Source: Trichoplax adhaerens (taxonomy: Eukaryota; Placozoa; Uniplacotomia; Trichoplacea; Trichoplacidae). From it: 64,000 bases of DNA. Each line of letters starts with the position of its first letter. Position 1 is the stretch's first letter. The notes beneath the pieces are model-generated. The model did no database searches. It saw only the letters and a program-made list of their open reading frames with translations, and had not been told where the DNA came from. The DNA is taken from contig NW_002060946.1 of NCBI RefSeq assembly GCF_000150275.1, forward strand, positions 617,815 to 681,814, in the 5' to 3' direction. Made by a program: the position numbers and the translations under genes. This document shows positions 1 to 20,632 of the stretch, one piece after another.

Positions 1-6258
<6,258 letters not shown>

Positions 6259-6505
6259 ATCGTGATGACTGAATGCTTACTGTAGAGAAAACGAGTTAAA
6301 TAGTTTACGTTGTATAACAACTTAGTATTTGAGAAATTAGAGGGAGTATTTTTTGATCAGATTTTTGGATTATATATTCGTTGCTACGATAATTAGTCAA
6401 AGTCTGAAGACATTTTTGAACTTCGTGCACGTGAACTACATGTGTAGTTTGCGTATGGAATTTGAGAAAGATGCTAGCACTTACCATTTTGCATACATGT
6501 ATTGG

Positions 6506-6511
6506 AATAAA
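6506..6511 (+). terminator. Candidate poly(A) signal of WDR7
   Basis: AATAAA lies about 250 bp after the WDR7 stop codon. A second AATAAA at 6889-6894 is an alternative. Assigned by motif and distance only. Confidence 0.4.
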
Positions 6512-8510
6512 ACAGCTAAATAATGTAATTTTGTGAAGTACTTGCAAGGCAGAGGAGCTCTAATTATGCTATTATAACCTAATATAATTCTTTACCTGCA
6601 AATGCCATAGCAAAAGGAAGCAAGAAAATCTTGCTTTCAATGTTTGCTGTAATGTCAACTTTTTCTTAGCGGATATCCGATCCTTTTCTAATAACTATAA
6701 TTATTGCTGTACATTTTCAGTTTATAGAAGTTTGTATTTAAGCTTTATATAACTTACTATTTTTTTACAAGACTATTACAAATATTTTATTGATCTATGT
6801 GAAAGATTTCACTTCATTTCTAAAATTGAAATATTATCTCTGAAATACGGTATTACATCTACCCCTTACCTTTTACGCTATGCGAGCTAATAAATAATTT
6901 ATGAATGCTACAAATTATGTATAATATAGATATGCGATATAGTATTCCCTCTTAACATATTTAACTCGCGTATACGTACGCGTATATATTTAATGTATAC
7001 CTAAATAAATGTAGCGTGCTATAGTAGTAGTGTGTTGTAGAGTAAAAATCGTCTGTTCTTGAAAACTTCTTGTTCAAAATTTTCTTAAGCTTAATACTTA
7101 TGTATTGGTTAAAGGTCACGAACCTTTTAATATGCGTATTACCTATGCGAGAATACACACAGTATAACTTATTGTAGAATCGATTACGCAAATCTTTACA
7201 TCTATTCAAATAATCTTTGATACCAATATTAAGAAATTTAATTATTGCTGATTTTTATTGTGTGATCCACTAAACTTCATAAGTAAATATACTAACTATA
7301 ACATATTTAGCGTTTTATAATTAACTGTAACAACCATGAGAGCAATAAAATGCAATTAGTTATCCCGTTTGATAGCTTCAATGTAAATACACAATATCAA
7401 AAAGAAAAATATTATGTTGTTATAATTTATACTCCGTACTGTGGTTGACTAGCTGCAGCCTATTAAAAATATTAACTACTTTTTGAGGTCGACTGAGGAT
7501 AGGATAGTGATCTACCTTTCTTTGAGTATAGTTTCGCTTGATTATAATTGTAGGAGCATATTCTAGCGATAAAAGCCATTATGTCGATGCTTATCGTCAG
7601 TATAATTGGGCTAGTTATACACGCATCGTATGATGGAATCCTGTTCACGTTTATCACTATGCAATCATTGCTTCTATATCCGTATTAAATGGAATTTCAG
7701 AATTGATGATTGACTAAATGGCTCAATTTATACCTATATCATGTAGTTGATTGCTTATTAGAATCACGCTTTATATTCTATTCATATATCATATCAACTT
7801 TTTTAGGCTGTGCCATTACCGTAAATTTTTAGATCTACTTAATGCGTACAACAATCATTACTCCGCGATATTGCATTTTCCTGATGATCGTGAAAAGTTA
7901 TAGTTATATACTTGTACACAGTGTCTAATATTAGTCAAACGCGTCTTCATCATGAAATGCTTCTTTTGCATTGTCATCAACGAAAGAAGTATACGTGTTA
8001 GGTATTGAAATTTGCTAGATGATTAGCTAGCTATTTAACTAGACTGCTGGCAAGCTTGGCTAAAAGAGCTATGAATTTTAGCTAATATCCTACATAAACA
8101 AAGACCTCTTCGTATCTTTTCCTCTAGCTACGATATCATTCTAATTTGCTAATCTATAGTTTGATCATAGAATAAATTCAATTTTTTAGTAATATCATGT
8201 TAATAGACAGCGACTACAGAGAGCACTTGATAAGAACTTATTTTATAGCTATTACACTATGCATAGTATAATTTCTGCCATAGAATAGCAATAACTACAG
8301 CATCGAATGAGCATAGATTTCCTGATTCTCTGAACTTTATATTTAGACATGGATTATAATTATTAGAGTAGATTATCCATTTTCAGATCACAGGGTCTCC
8401 AACTATTAGCTCGAGTCTATCTAGAACTAGAAGTTTTTCTTTTTCTATCCAAATGATCCAATCTAGGTTTATACAGACACACGGACAATCAGACGTACGC
8501 GATACGGTAC

Positions 8511-8525
8511 GCGGCACTGTGCCGC
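8511..8525. repeat. GC-rich 7-bp hairpin
   Basis: GCGGCAC-T-GTGCCGC, a perfect inverted repeat in AT-rich DNA about 400 bp upstream of the DHX37 start. Confidence 0.7.
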
Positions 8526-8925
8526 AAACTACAGTACTCTACTGTACTGTACTGTACATTGTAATTACTACAGAGACACTGTAGCACATACTGTAGATTG
8601 TTAGCTGCAGCATGACAGCAACCTGGTGTTCAGAAATTTGCAGCCGCCATTGCTCCCTCATCGCTACAAACGTCCTTGAATTATTAGCTTATATTAATAT
8701 CTTTATTTCCATTTATTTCCAAATAGAGTGAATAGGCTGTAATTATTGCATATTTTGGCTATTGCTAAGGGCTGTACGATCTTAATACTGCAGCTTACGA
8801 CAGCTAAAGTGGTATACATAAGCTTTAACTGAGGGTTAAGGTACGAGTCAATGCAAGACCATTTTAAAGGTACGTCAATTCATAAATTTTATTGCAAACG
8901 TTGAGGCCGACTCTCTAACTGTGAC

Positions 8926-11900
8926 ATGGCAAGAAAGAGACGAAAGTACTTGCCTTGCAAGACAGCAAGCAAAGAAAGCGAAAGCAAGGGTAATGATACC
9001 AGCCAAAAGAAGAGACAAGATACTACTGCAAGTGTGCAGCTGGACAGTAACATCTTCCTGCAGCAAAAGTCTGCAACTGACGACGATCCCAATCGTGACA
9101 GCAACGCTTTATTATTACCTGATCGACAGAAGAAGAAAAATCCAACCCAAATAGTGGCAAAAACTAGTAAAAAATTAAGTAATAAACAACGTAAACGACT
9201 AGAGAAGATTGTTGAAGGAAAGAAGAAGAAAGCTAAGGTGACATAATATACTCCATAAACGAATGCATGGCTCTGATTAATGAGGATTATGAACAACATT
9301 TAAATCCTAGAGGTTTCTCAATCCCTTGTAGAGTATATTTAGTTTAAGTATGTCATCGTTATGCAAATTGCAATTCTGAAATTCTTTAGGATAAAGCTTC
9401 ATGTATAGGTTATCGTATAAATGCATATTGTATATTTAAAGACTATTTCACAATAACTACAAGTAGGACTCACTAGCAATTAGAGCCATTAGCTAGCTCA
9501 GCCTTTGACAATACGCGTATAACCCTGCTTGAAACATGTACTCGCTTGCTAAATGAATCCGTTAAGCGATGCAATAACATTTCTTGATATTTCATATAAA
9601 TATTTCTGGAATACAGTATGTTACTTTGAGATAAGTAATGATCAACATAAGGTTCTAAAATTTAAACGTCTTGATATGTGTTAAGTTTCGATAACAATAC
9701 ATGTCGTTTGTTGTTATAGAGAGCGGAATTACTTAAATCATTAGCCAAGTATACTATCAATCAAGAGGAATTGCAAATGTATCAATCTACGGCTAAATTA
9801 AATAGGTAAATTTATAATACTATATGTAACTCTGGCCAATGTTATGAACTAACCATTTTATTAAATTTAAATTCAGTAAACTTTTCAAGAGGAAATCTGC
9901 AGATGCAGAGGAAATGACTGCTAAGAAATTACGAAAAGATTGGATCAGGACAAATACTAATGAAGATGACGAAGAAATAACTGACGATTCTTCTGTGAAT
10001 GATGATAGTGACAGTGATAGTCAAATAGATGACGATAACAGTGACGAAGCAATTCAGCCAAATGAAAATGAAAATATATCACCATCTGAAAAACCATCGC
10101 AAGCTCTTGATATTAAGCCTAAAGAATTAGACGAACGGACGAAAATTATGAAATCCTTACCAACAACCAAAGACGATTCGAAAAGTGTATTTATTACAGT
10201 TGACAGAGATACAGATATTCAGGTTCGCTTAATTATATATATATATATACTGTAGCCAGGTGTCGATAAATAATCTTACCTTCATCATATTACGGAATAT
10301 TGGATGTGTATTATTTCTGTAACATAGGTTGCCCGCCTTCAGTTACCAATTCTTAGCCAAGAAGATTCTATTATGGCGGCTATTAAAGAGAATCCAGTAA
10401 CAATTATATGTGGTGAGACTGGATGCGGTAAGACAACTCAAGTCCCGCAATTTTTATATGAATATGGTTTTACTTGTTCTAGCGATGGAAGGTAAGTAAT
10501 CCATTAATTATTCATTGATAACTAAATATAGTTTTAGTTATTGTCTGCCTGTGACAGCCTTATTTCTTGCATTGCTACAAATTAATACATACCCATTTCC
10601 ATATCTAGTGATACCAAAGCCATGATGATTGGTGTCACCGAACCGCGACGTGTTGCAGCTATCAGTGTATCTAAAAGAGTTGCTGAAGAAATGTCAATGG
10701 CAACAAGGTTAAAATTTGCACTAAATTAAAAAGATTATCAATGCGTTATTGTATGGTAATAATATATTGTTGTATTACGACTACTGCTCGATACTACTGT
10801 TTTAGTATAGCACAAAGATAAGACAATTTTATCATTCAGATTTATTTAGCACTTTAAATGCTTAGAAATTCTATACTTACAATTAGAATATAGAATACTT
10901 ATTCATAACCAATTCATAACCAATAGCAACCATCAATCATTTTCGTGCCCTAAGACAGATCTTAATCAAAATTAGGCTTATATTAAAAGTCTAAACCACA
11001 CATTATTTTGCAATCATACCTTTAGAGCTATTTTCATATATTATAATAACCCTTATGTTATTAGCTGTTTTACTTGATAAAGTTCTCATGGTTGCATTTC
11101 ATTTGATCTACCCTCAATTTTTTTCTATACGTTCGTGCAGCCAAGTCTCTTATCAGATCCGTTACCAAGGGAATGCAACAGGTATGGATGATTAATCATT
11201 GCATCATGAGTCATGACACAATGCCAATTCAAAACCTCCCGTGAAATACGAGTAAACACTCATTTGTTTATATCAGCAAATTCGTCACTTAATTACATCA
11301 TGTATACTACAGATGACACCAGAATTAAATTCATGACCGATGGTATACTATTAAAAGAAGTTGAGAAAGTAAGCATCCCAAACTGTGTATAATCTTTTGT
11401 ACTAGAAGTCAAATTACGTAATAAATTTAATAGTATCATTAATAGCTCGATATACCTCATTTCTATCTAACTTTTCCATGCCTGATGCATATCTTATGCA
11501 TAACCATATCACACTAGAAATGATTACTATTTTTTGCCTTTGCATTGCAACTGTGTAGGATTTTCTTCTAAAGAAATATGCTGTCATTGTTCTTGACGAA
11601 GCTCATGAACGTAGTGTATTTACTGACATCCTTATTGGTTTGCTATCACGGATAGTACCTCTTCGAAATAAAGTATGAAATAACAATATATATATATATA
11701 TATTAAATGATTCTCATTAATCCGCATTTATTTTTGGTCGTATTGGTGAATATTAGAAAGGAATACCTCTAAAACTAATTATCATGTCAGCTACATTAAG
11801 AGTAGCGGATTTTAGCGAGAACAAAAGGCTCTTCCCCATTCCACCTCCAGTGGTCAAGGTATGTACGTCTGTTTTGTTGCATAATATAGCCTACATAGTG

Positions 11901-14900
11901 CAACACTCTAAAGATTCTTATAGCATTCATTCTATATCCTTCTTAACGTTATGCAGGTATACTTACTTAACGCTAACAGGGTTTTAATTTAGAATGATGC
12001 CTACAGCTTTGATGAACTACTTTTACATTGAGGTGTAATTCAATGTATGTGTACCTTTCTTAATATTTTAGGTAGAAACGAGGCAATATCCTGTTTCGGT
12101 TCATTTTAGTAAGAAGACGCCAGAGAATTATGTTGCAGAAGCATATAGAAAAGTTAGTAAATTGAATCAGCGATGATTAATTACAGTTGGAATCGATATG
12201 ATTGCGATAATTCTTGTAGGTATGTAAAATTCACCGACAATTAAAAGATGGTGGTATACTAGTATTTTTAACTGGTCAAGCGGAAATAAGTGCATTATGT
12301 CGTAAATTACGTCGAACCTTTCCTGAATGCAGCAAAATCAATGAAACCGATACAACAGGTAGTATTTTAGTACTGACTTGTGCAATTCCCGTGGTTATTT
12401 GTTTACTGTTAAAATACCGTAGGCGGTTTTTGTTCTTAATTACTACCAAGCTAAGACTATAAATTGTATATAGAAAACGTCTCCCGGAGAGAGGACGATA
12501 GTGAAGAAAACTTAAAGTATGTCAGTTATTAGGTCTTGCATTATGATATATTTCGTACGATATAAAATACTTCTGTTACTGAAGCACAGTAATATCCTAC
12601 TACCGCACAATATATCATAGGAAAAATACCTCCCCTCCAAAATTAGAAGATCGAGACTGCGAGATTGACTGTGTCGATGATTTATATGACAATGGATTGG
12701 CCAGTGATGACGATGAAAGCCAATCAGACGATGTAACATTTATGCTATGGAATAACTGTTCGTCTATTTGTTAAAATTAATGGATTGTGCAACTAAAATA
12801 TTAACCTCTACTATCAGGATGTTCCACAAGCAAATGATTCAAATCTTCCCTTGTATGTTCTTCCCTTGTTCTCGTTACTTAGCGGAAAGAGACAAAGTTT
12901 GGTAAGCCTTTGTAATATAGTTATGTATGCGTCTATCCGTAGATATACAAATGTGTCATTTTAAAAATGTCTATCTTTGGTGAATGACACATCATATAAT
13001 AGTTATGCATCTTTTATAGAAATTAAAGATATCGTTATTATGTTGAAACCAATAAAATATTTTGGTGTAGGTTTTCCAACCTCCTCCGGAAGGAACAAGA
13101 CTATGTGTTGTAGCTACGAATATCGCAGAAACATCAATTACAATTCCAAATATTAAATATGTGGTCGATTCTGGAAAGGTTCATATTGATTGATCATCTA
13201 TAATACGTTCCAAATTCCATAATTGATATATCTAATCACGTACTAAAATCGTTGTTAATACTGTATATCAGGTTAAAAGACGATACTTCGATAAAGTTAC
13301 TGGAATTTCATCCTTTGTGTAAGAAATTTTTTTCGAAATCAGATAGTTTTATGAGACAAAAAGGATATCTTATTTATATTCCCTTGTGCAGTGTTACCTG
13401 GACCTCGAAAGCATCTGCAAACCAAAGAGCAGGTAGAGCAGGAAGAACTGAACCTGGACACTGTTATAGGTAGGTGTTGCAGTTTAAATATGAAAGTAGT
13501 ACTCAAAAAAGTTTCTTATCTATATCGAGTTTGGAATCATTTCGAGTAAAAATTTTATCAAGCTTATCAAATGACTTTATTCTACATTATTAATAATAGA
13601 TTAAAAATTTCTAACATTTTTTAAATTTACTTAGACTATACTCTTCGGCTATATTTAACAATGAATTCGACGACTTTTCGCCACCAGAAATGATTAGGAG
13701 ACCAGTAGATGACCTGGTTTTACAAATGAAGGTTAGATTTTAACTTCCGGAAACCGTTAGTAGGAACTAGCAAGATGATAATTATTGCAATAATATTCGT
13801 TTCGTTAAGTGATTATTCGTAGAAATTAAGAAATCAATTTTTACGGTTTCATATTGTAGGCTATTGGAATCCAGAAAGTAATCAATTTTCCTTTTCCTAC
13901 CTGTCCTGAAAGAGAAGCTTTACAGGTTTTTAGCAATTGATCAACAGATTTGGTCATTGCAAATCTGATCTCGTTATGATACTTGGATTAATGTTAGGCT
14001 GCCGAGCAACTGTTATTCAACCTGGGATCTTTAGAAGACAAAAGCAATAACACAAGTATATATAAATTCTTATTACTGCTACTATACACGCATTAGAATT
14101 AGTTTGTTTAAATGGGCTGTGTTAATTCTAAATGATGAAACTTCATTTTTGCATTAGAAAAGAGCTATTCAATAACAAGCTTAGGCAAAGTTATGTCTCA
14201 GTTCCCGGTAGCTCCGCGATATGCTAAAATGTTGGTTATTAGCGAACAATATGGTTGTTTGCCTTACGTAATCACTCTTGTTGCAGCGTTAACCGTAAAG
14301 GTAAAACTGAAACTTTCTAGCATATTTATTTAGAATTTGAATCTTTATTTATACCACGGGTTAGGACATTTTTTTCGATATCGATGAAATAAGTCAAGAT
14401 TCTTCAAAACAGGTAAGTAACAGTATTATCATAAGAAAACTGGTAAAATAGGCGCTACAATAATTTAGGAATATGTTTTAAAATAGCGTATCTCTATTAC
14501 CTAGGATCCCGCAATAATTGCAGCTAAACTTCGAATAAAGCAAACGAGAAAAGTATGGGCTTCTGAGGTTGAGGCAGATATCTAATTTTTACTTAATCAA
14601 TAACAATTATTTCTATATACTCTATACTATAATTGTATTAATGTCTTTTATCGTACGTTAGGGTGCAAAATGTTTATTGGGAGACTACATGGTGTATTTG
14701 CGTTCTGTTGGGGCTTCAGAATATGCTAAAAATAGCATTGATTTTTGCGCAAAGACTGGACTCAGATACAAAGCGATGACAGAAATACGAAAGCTTCGTG
14801 TACAACTAACTAATACTGGTTTGTTATTGATATACTTGAGCTTATCAAATTGTAAAGTAATGCCATGATCTGTTCTAAAAGTTTTTTTGTATGATTTGTA

Positions 14901-16451
14901 AACAAATTTGGTATGTCTTAAATAGTAAATGGCATAAACTCGTCTTCTAATGAATGCGTTGATCCAAAGATGCCTCCTCCAACACAGATACAGGTATATA
15001 TCAGGTTTCAATCCTCAAACCGAAGCGACTTGATTGCAACCAATTTGTCACTAAAATTTGTCATTCAAAATTTAGTGCAATCTCATTCGCCAGATTATCC
15101 TTGCTGGCATGTGTAATTACGTTGCAAGGTATTCTATTTCTAATTTTATCATAATCTCGAACATTTACTACTGGAAATTTACTTATAAAAAATTAAACTA
15201 CTTTAATAGGAAGGTGCCAGCAGAGGGAATCAAGGATCCTAAAATGAAAGATGCTTATCAAGTTTGTTTTATATCTTCTATTGCTATTTACTTATAAGTT
15301 AAGCACATCTAATAATTTAATTATTACAGAGTTGTTTAACCAACGATTGGGTATATATACATCCTACGTCATCGTTATCGAATCAATTGCCAGAGTTTGT
15401 AGTTTATCAAGAAATTTTGGAGACTAAAAGACTATATATGAAAAGTAAATTTCTTACGCTTATCAACTTGGATTGTTATAAATATTTTTAACGTAGCAGA
15501 TGAGTTTGCTAAGAGTTCAATTTATAATTGCGTATATAAAGCGTATACAATAATACAAAATTTTTAATTTTAAAGACGTATGTGCTGCACAGCCCGACTG
15601 GTTTCCTAAACTATTGCCAAGCCTTTGTACATTCTCAAAACCGTTAGATGATCCGCCTGTTCGATATGATACAGATAGTGGCAGGATTAAATGTCATATG
15701 TCGTGCACATTCGGTAAACGGATTCAAGAAGTTAATTCAATCTCAACGAGATACTAATTTGATGCTGTACATATTATCTAAGGTCCTCAGGCATGGCCAA
15801 TCCCACCAGCTGAAGTAGATTATCCAGAATCAATCGAAAAATATAAATGGTTTGCTGTATTCTTATTGGATGGGAAAGTAAGGAAGCACCTATAATTTAC
15901 TTCATCATATCTAAAACTATTGATTATTAATCAACATTTGCACATTATATAGATATTTCCAAAATTGTCCGCATATTCATCAAAGCTCCTGAGCTCTCCG
16001 AAAACAATGGTAAAAAGTTGGGCAAAGTATGTTTATTGATTCATCAAATTATCGTGCAAACTTTTAAATAGTTTTAATATACATGTACAACTTGTCTGTA
16101 GTCATTCCATCGAAGAAAACTATTAAGCATAGTGTAATTTATAGGCTGCAGCCACGAACTGAATCATTACTTCAAGCATTAATACATGAGAATATAGCTA
16201 CACGTGACTCTTTAGCAGAAAAGTGGAAAATCAAACCAGACTGTAAGTGATTATATTTTTTTATTTTTATTGGTATTGTTTATGGATTTTCGTTACTCGA
16301 AAATTGCAATATCGCTATAGTGCAAGACATTTGAAAATTCTTAATAAACACTTCAATAATAGATCTATTTGATGTCTATTCGAGATGGTTACCGCAGTCT
16401 TATCATGAGGAAGTAATATCGATGTGGCCGCCTGTTAAGACAGACGAATGA
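8926..16451 (+). CDS. DHX37: DHX37 DEAH-box RNA helicase, complete, 33 exons
   Basis: DHX37 (yeast Dhr1) is a nucleolar DEAH helicase that releases U3 snoRNA during small-subunit ribosome assembly. Exons: 8926-9237, 9720-9805, 9877-10222, 10328-10491, 10609-10707, 11141-11181, 11313-11368, 11559-11672, 11757-11858, 12072-12152, 12220-12358, 12474-12516, 12621-12732, 12818-12901, 13071-13178, 13272-13318, 13392-13469, 13635-13731, 13860-13925, 13998-14055, 14158-14300, 14365-14412, 14505-14567, 14662-14818, 14926-14993, 15076-15128, 15210-15261, 15330-15444, 15576-15713, 15783-15877, 15953-16026, 16145-16242, 16363-16451. About 1141 aa (human 1157). A lysine-rich N-terminus and an acidic Asp/Glu/Ser stretch precede Walker [10 protein letters not shown] (277-285), DEAH (381-384), SAT (417-419) and QRAGRAGR (656-663). 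The OB-fold/C-terminal region ends with [12 protein letters not shown]. The start codon has G at -3 and +4. The intron at 10708-11140 (433 bp) holds nothing recognisable. Confidence 0.96.
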
Positions 16452-16545
16452 ATCTGCTCAACGGCAATGAAAACGTCGACTTTAAAACTATTTCACCAAT
16501 AATAGTTATATATATGTACATGAAGTATGATTGCTGACCCAGGGT

Positions 16546-16551
16546 AATAAA
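16546..16551 (+). terminator. Candidate poly(A) signal of DHX37
   Basis: AATAAA lies 95 bp downstream of the DHX37 stop codon, a normal distance for a short 3' UTR. Confidence 0.5.
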
Positions 16552-18379
16552 TTGTAGCTGCTGCTATTAAAGCATTGTCAATATCCGCGATATCAAAGGC
16601 AATTAAGTGATTGTACAAGTGCATATTTTAACTGCTTGTCCACCCACGTCGGTACAATTTATTAAATTTAATTGTGTAAATATAGCATTTTTTATGTCTA
16701 TGATCAATATCTATCTGATGAAAGTAAATAACACTATATTCCTGATTTTATCTTGCATTACACAAGTTAAAGATTCTATGATGTCTCTTTACAACAGCAG
16801 TAACATTATATAATTTACTTTCGCCGCCAAAAGTGATTAAATTTATCATATACATATTGTTTTAATAAATTGGACACACAAGATCTTCGCTATCAGTATG
16901 ATATTACAAATAATGATCCCATTTACTGATGTTATTGCACTAAGCTTTGAGGATTAATGGTAATGTATCGTATGTTTGAAACTTTAGAGAAGATATCATC
17001 ATTATTATGCAGGGACCATATTAATGAGCTATTGATCAATATCATACGAACAATGAATACATACATGCTGGCTAATATAAGAGTAACCATGGTAACCGAT
17101 ACTATAGCAGTTGATATAACAATACTTTATATAGTATTCATTATTTAGTATCAGTAGGTCGAAATTCTTAGTCAGTGACCACCTGTGATTCTAAATAATT
17201 TTAAAATCAAATTTAAATCTTTATCCATTTATATACTATTAATATTATCAACATATTACTTGATCACTAATTTACGGTTAGATTGCCATACATATATAAC
17301 TTGCATCGAAAATCACTGTATCACTGTACATCATTTACAGTAGTTACAACATCCAATAGATATATATAATGATTGATTGATCGTTTATTTAAACCATAGA
17401 TAATCATTACAATATTACCTCAATAACACAGTTAGGCTTCCGCACGACTGTAATAAAGCATGATGATAAAATAACGTTAAGCTTCCCCTATTATCTATAT
17501 CCGTCTCTAATTTCTAGGTTATGATCCGATCCTGTAAAGAATTTTCATAGGAATTTATTAAGATTGACGATTTATATTTAAAATATAAAGAATGTAATAA
17601 TAGTATCCTAGGTAGAGCAAACACCAGCATTTTTTAATCTTATACTTTATAATCAATCAAACAGAAAGGAATATAAATACTCATTACAGTGTTTCCTAAA
17701 TAACAATATCTGAAACATTCTTCGTGGTGATGAACATGTAGAGTATATTTTTAAAAACTATATACGGCTAAACTACGAAGTTAAGATTATTTACTTGTAG
17801 CCATTTTTAAATATATTTAATATATTTTTATTTACCAAAACTAAGGGTTGATCAACAATCTGCATAGTTAATGTCGTAAATCTTTACATCAATAATAGAA
17901 GTGTAAATTCAACAGGTATGTAAGAATTTTATCTCTTTGATTTAGCTAGTCACGAATAGTATTTTTATTAACCAAATTATCGACACTCAATGTTGAAGAA
18001 ATGAAGCTCAAATTAGATATAGATGCTCCATTTGAAGACAGTATGATTATAGACAAGTTAGACTAATTTCTCGTCCAATCTATCGTGATAAAGGGTAGTT
18101 GAGAATCAAAAATCATCCAAATAACCAGAAATAAAAACTGTTTATTCATATGCATTATAATACAAAATATAGAGAACCTCTTTCGTGCCTTGTCTTTGTT
18201 TAGTTCCAAGATGCCTATGCATTAAATAAAATGATAACAATAAGAAGAAAAACTACAATTATTCTATCCATTAATATTTTTAACTAAGCATAAAAGTACA
18301 ATACTTAAGTCCAACGGGGATACTATTCATATAGAATAGTTTAATATGTTTATTAAGAGTATTGACGACGCAATAGTTG

Positions 18380-18386
18380 TATAAAG
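18380..18386 (+). promoter_or_regulatory. TATA-like box of GST copy 1
   Basis: TATAAAG lies about 94-100 bp before the ATG of GST copy 1. Copies 3 and 4 have comparable boxes at nearly the same distance (35726 and 41510), which supports it as a real core promoter element. Confidence 0.5.
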
Positions 18387-18479
18387 ATCGCTCAACAAAA
18401 CGTTAAAGTATACTTTGGATACAAGTTTTACCGGGCCATAAATCTAGATAACTTTTCCACCGTTCTCAAAATTGCCGAT

Positions 18480-20632
18480 ATGCCTAAATATATATTGCAC
18501 TATCTTGACATAGACGCCAGAGCTGAACTTATTCGGCTTATTCTTGCTTATGACGATATCCACTTTAAAGAAATTTTGTACAGTTTTGAAGAGTGGCCAA
18601 CAGTTAAAGGTGAAGACTGATATTAGAATAGAAGTACAGCATTTGCTAGATTAGTCTGTAATATGAACACTAAATTTTCTGCCTTATTAAAATTGATCCG
18701 AATGAGATCCATAGCAACATCCAATATATTTATAACATTTACTGTTACAGAAAAATTTCCATATGAGACAGTGCCTGTCTTAGTGATGGATGGTAAAGAG
18801 GTCGCTCAAAGTGGAGCTATTACTCGATATCTTGCTCGTGTAGCTGGTAAGCAATTCGTACTTTTAATAGTCTTTCTCATTAGATTGATTTCGAAATTTT
18901 TATAATTAAAGTAATTGATAGTTTACATCTCAATGATAAATAGGTATATAAAGATATAATCAATCTTACAGAATTGTACGAGTATCTCGACTTAAATTGA
19001 ATTTCTACAGTTATATAAATCATAATGAACTTGTTACAGGAATCAATGGCAAAACCACAACGGAAAAAGCAATGGCTGATATGTACGTTGATACTTTTAT
19101 CTACGATATCGTTGAGAAATCTTATAGTTTCCGTCTTCCTGCCCTCGAACCAGATGAAGAGAAAAGGGTAAGCATCAAGATAAAATCTGATAGAACTGCT
19201 GTTTGTAGAATCCTTAATGTTAAACTTTGCTCAATAATTTCAGAAAGAAAAAGCTCAAGAATTTCTAAAAGAAAAGCTAATTCCATTTTTGGACCAACTG
19301 GAGGAACTCTACAAGAAGAATGGAGGAGGGCCTTGGTTTTGCGGTGAAACTGTATGTTTTTAATTCTAAAGTATTTCTGTTATGACATGATAAATGGTTA
19401 CACATAATCTCATCGAATGATATGTTTAGAAGTAAGATCATCACTTAAATTGATATCGATGATCAACTTTTAATTGCTAATATCTTATGTACGCGTATTT
19501 CTGTATTACGATTAGAACAATTTATTTCATCAGTCATATGATATATAAGTAGTTAGATTAATGCTCTTATTATTTTGAAAATTCTTATTTTGTATTAGTT
19601 CATTTCTGTATACCGTAACCATAACAGCACATTAATTAAAGTACTATAGGCAGAATATAGATATGATAATCTATTATGGCTCTGCTTGCACTCGTAGTCA
19701 CTCTATAGGTATTACTATCGCAAAAAAGATCACAAATACTCCCGATTAATAGATTCTATGATAGACATATTTTCGGTATAATAAGATAGTAGGAGGAATA
19801 GATCTAGAACATATATACCGTAGTATAAAGGTCATATAACTGCTGGTTAATCGATTGCGTACATTTACAAATACCACAAGATGCTATCTACCGACTATTG
19901 ATAGTATAAACTGCAGATCATATAATTTCTAGAAGATTATACCATATGTGACATGCATATTTTATCATTAAGCTATATTTAGATGTTGCATGTATTCAGA
20001 CCGGGTCTATTTTCATTCAATTTACCTGCATATGACGAAAAGATAAAAAGATTTTCGAAATTATCATTATGCATAACGCCGAACTCTATCCTTTAATAAT
20101 AGTGAACTGTTTACATTCAAACTGATCTTAAAATTAATTTAAAAAAAATATGGTATTCCAAATAAATAACGAATAATTTTTTCTAGCTCTAGCGCAGGAT
20201 TAAAATTATCCTCCAGTGCCATTACTATAATGCGTATTAATACAGCTAATATCAATTTATTATCTACTGGTCTCTAAAATCAAGTTATTAAACAGTAAAA
20301 TAAATCATTGTTTAATTACTTCGTAATCTGATGTATATGACCAGTAAATTTTAATGTAATAGAATCCGATTAATTAGGGATTTCTTAACAGTTACGTACG
20401 ATATGTATTCTTACCGTATGTGAACGATCGTAATAATGTACAATTCTTGGATTTTATACAACAGTTCACTTATGCCGATTTGGCCTATTTTCGCATGGTT
20501 AACAATGTTCATGACCTAGTCATGCAAGTTCCAACACCTCATCCTCATCTTCAAGAAAACTACGAACGTACGGCAAACATTCCTCGCATTGCAGAATACC
20601 AAAAGAATAAGAAACAAGATCGGATCATCTAA
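18480..20632 (+). CDS. Sigma-class glutathione S-transferase, copy 1
   Basis: Cytosolic GST of the sigma/HPGDS type, conjugating glutathione to electrophiles or isomerising prostaglandin-like substrates. Exons 18480-18609, 18751-18846, 19040-19167, 19244-19351, 20465-20632 give about 209 aa. The N-terminal thioredoxin-like domain begins [19 protein letters not shown]; Tyr8 is the expected catalytic tyrosine and Arg14 lies in the RAE motif. Exon 2 carries the cis-Pro region (VPVLVMDGK) and the glutathione-contacting QSGAITRYLAR. Exon 4 has [10 protein letters not shown] and exon 5 FTYADLAYFRM, the usual all-helical C-terminal domain. The sigma consensus has Gly before the RAE motif; here it is Ala (DARAE), as in all local copies. 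The last intron (19352-20464, 1113 bp) contains nothing recognisable. Substrate cannot be told from sequence. Confidence 0.93.

Larger units (their letters stand above)
6259..8925. other. Intergenic, WDR7 to DHX37
   Basis: No conserved coding exon was recognised on either strand; the short minus-strand ORFs here have no family resemblance and look like chance openings. The stretch holds the WDR7 3' region and the DHX37 upstream region. Close to DHX37 it contains a GC-rich hairpin (8511-8525), a short TACTG pentamer run (8538-8557) and a GCCGCCATTG block near 8641. Confidence 0.6.
16452..18479. other. Intergenic, DHX37 to GST copy 1
   Basis: AT-rich and dense in stop codons on both strands. 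Apart from the DHX37 poly(A) signal and the TATA-like box before GST copy 1, I see no exon, RNA gene or repeat that I can support. Confidence 0.6.

Noticed and set aside
6961-7209. 82-codon minus-strand ORF downstream of WDR7
   Set aside because: Low-complexity Tyr/Ser/Thr-rich translation of AT-rich sequence with no conserved motif.
8889-9299. 136-codon minus-strand ORF rich in Leu/Phe
   Set aside because: It is the antisense shadow of DHX37 exon 1, whose Lys-rich coding strand reads as hydrophobic on the other strand.
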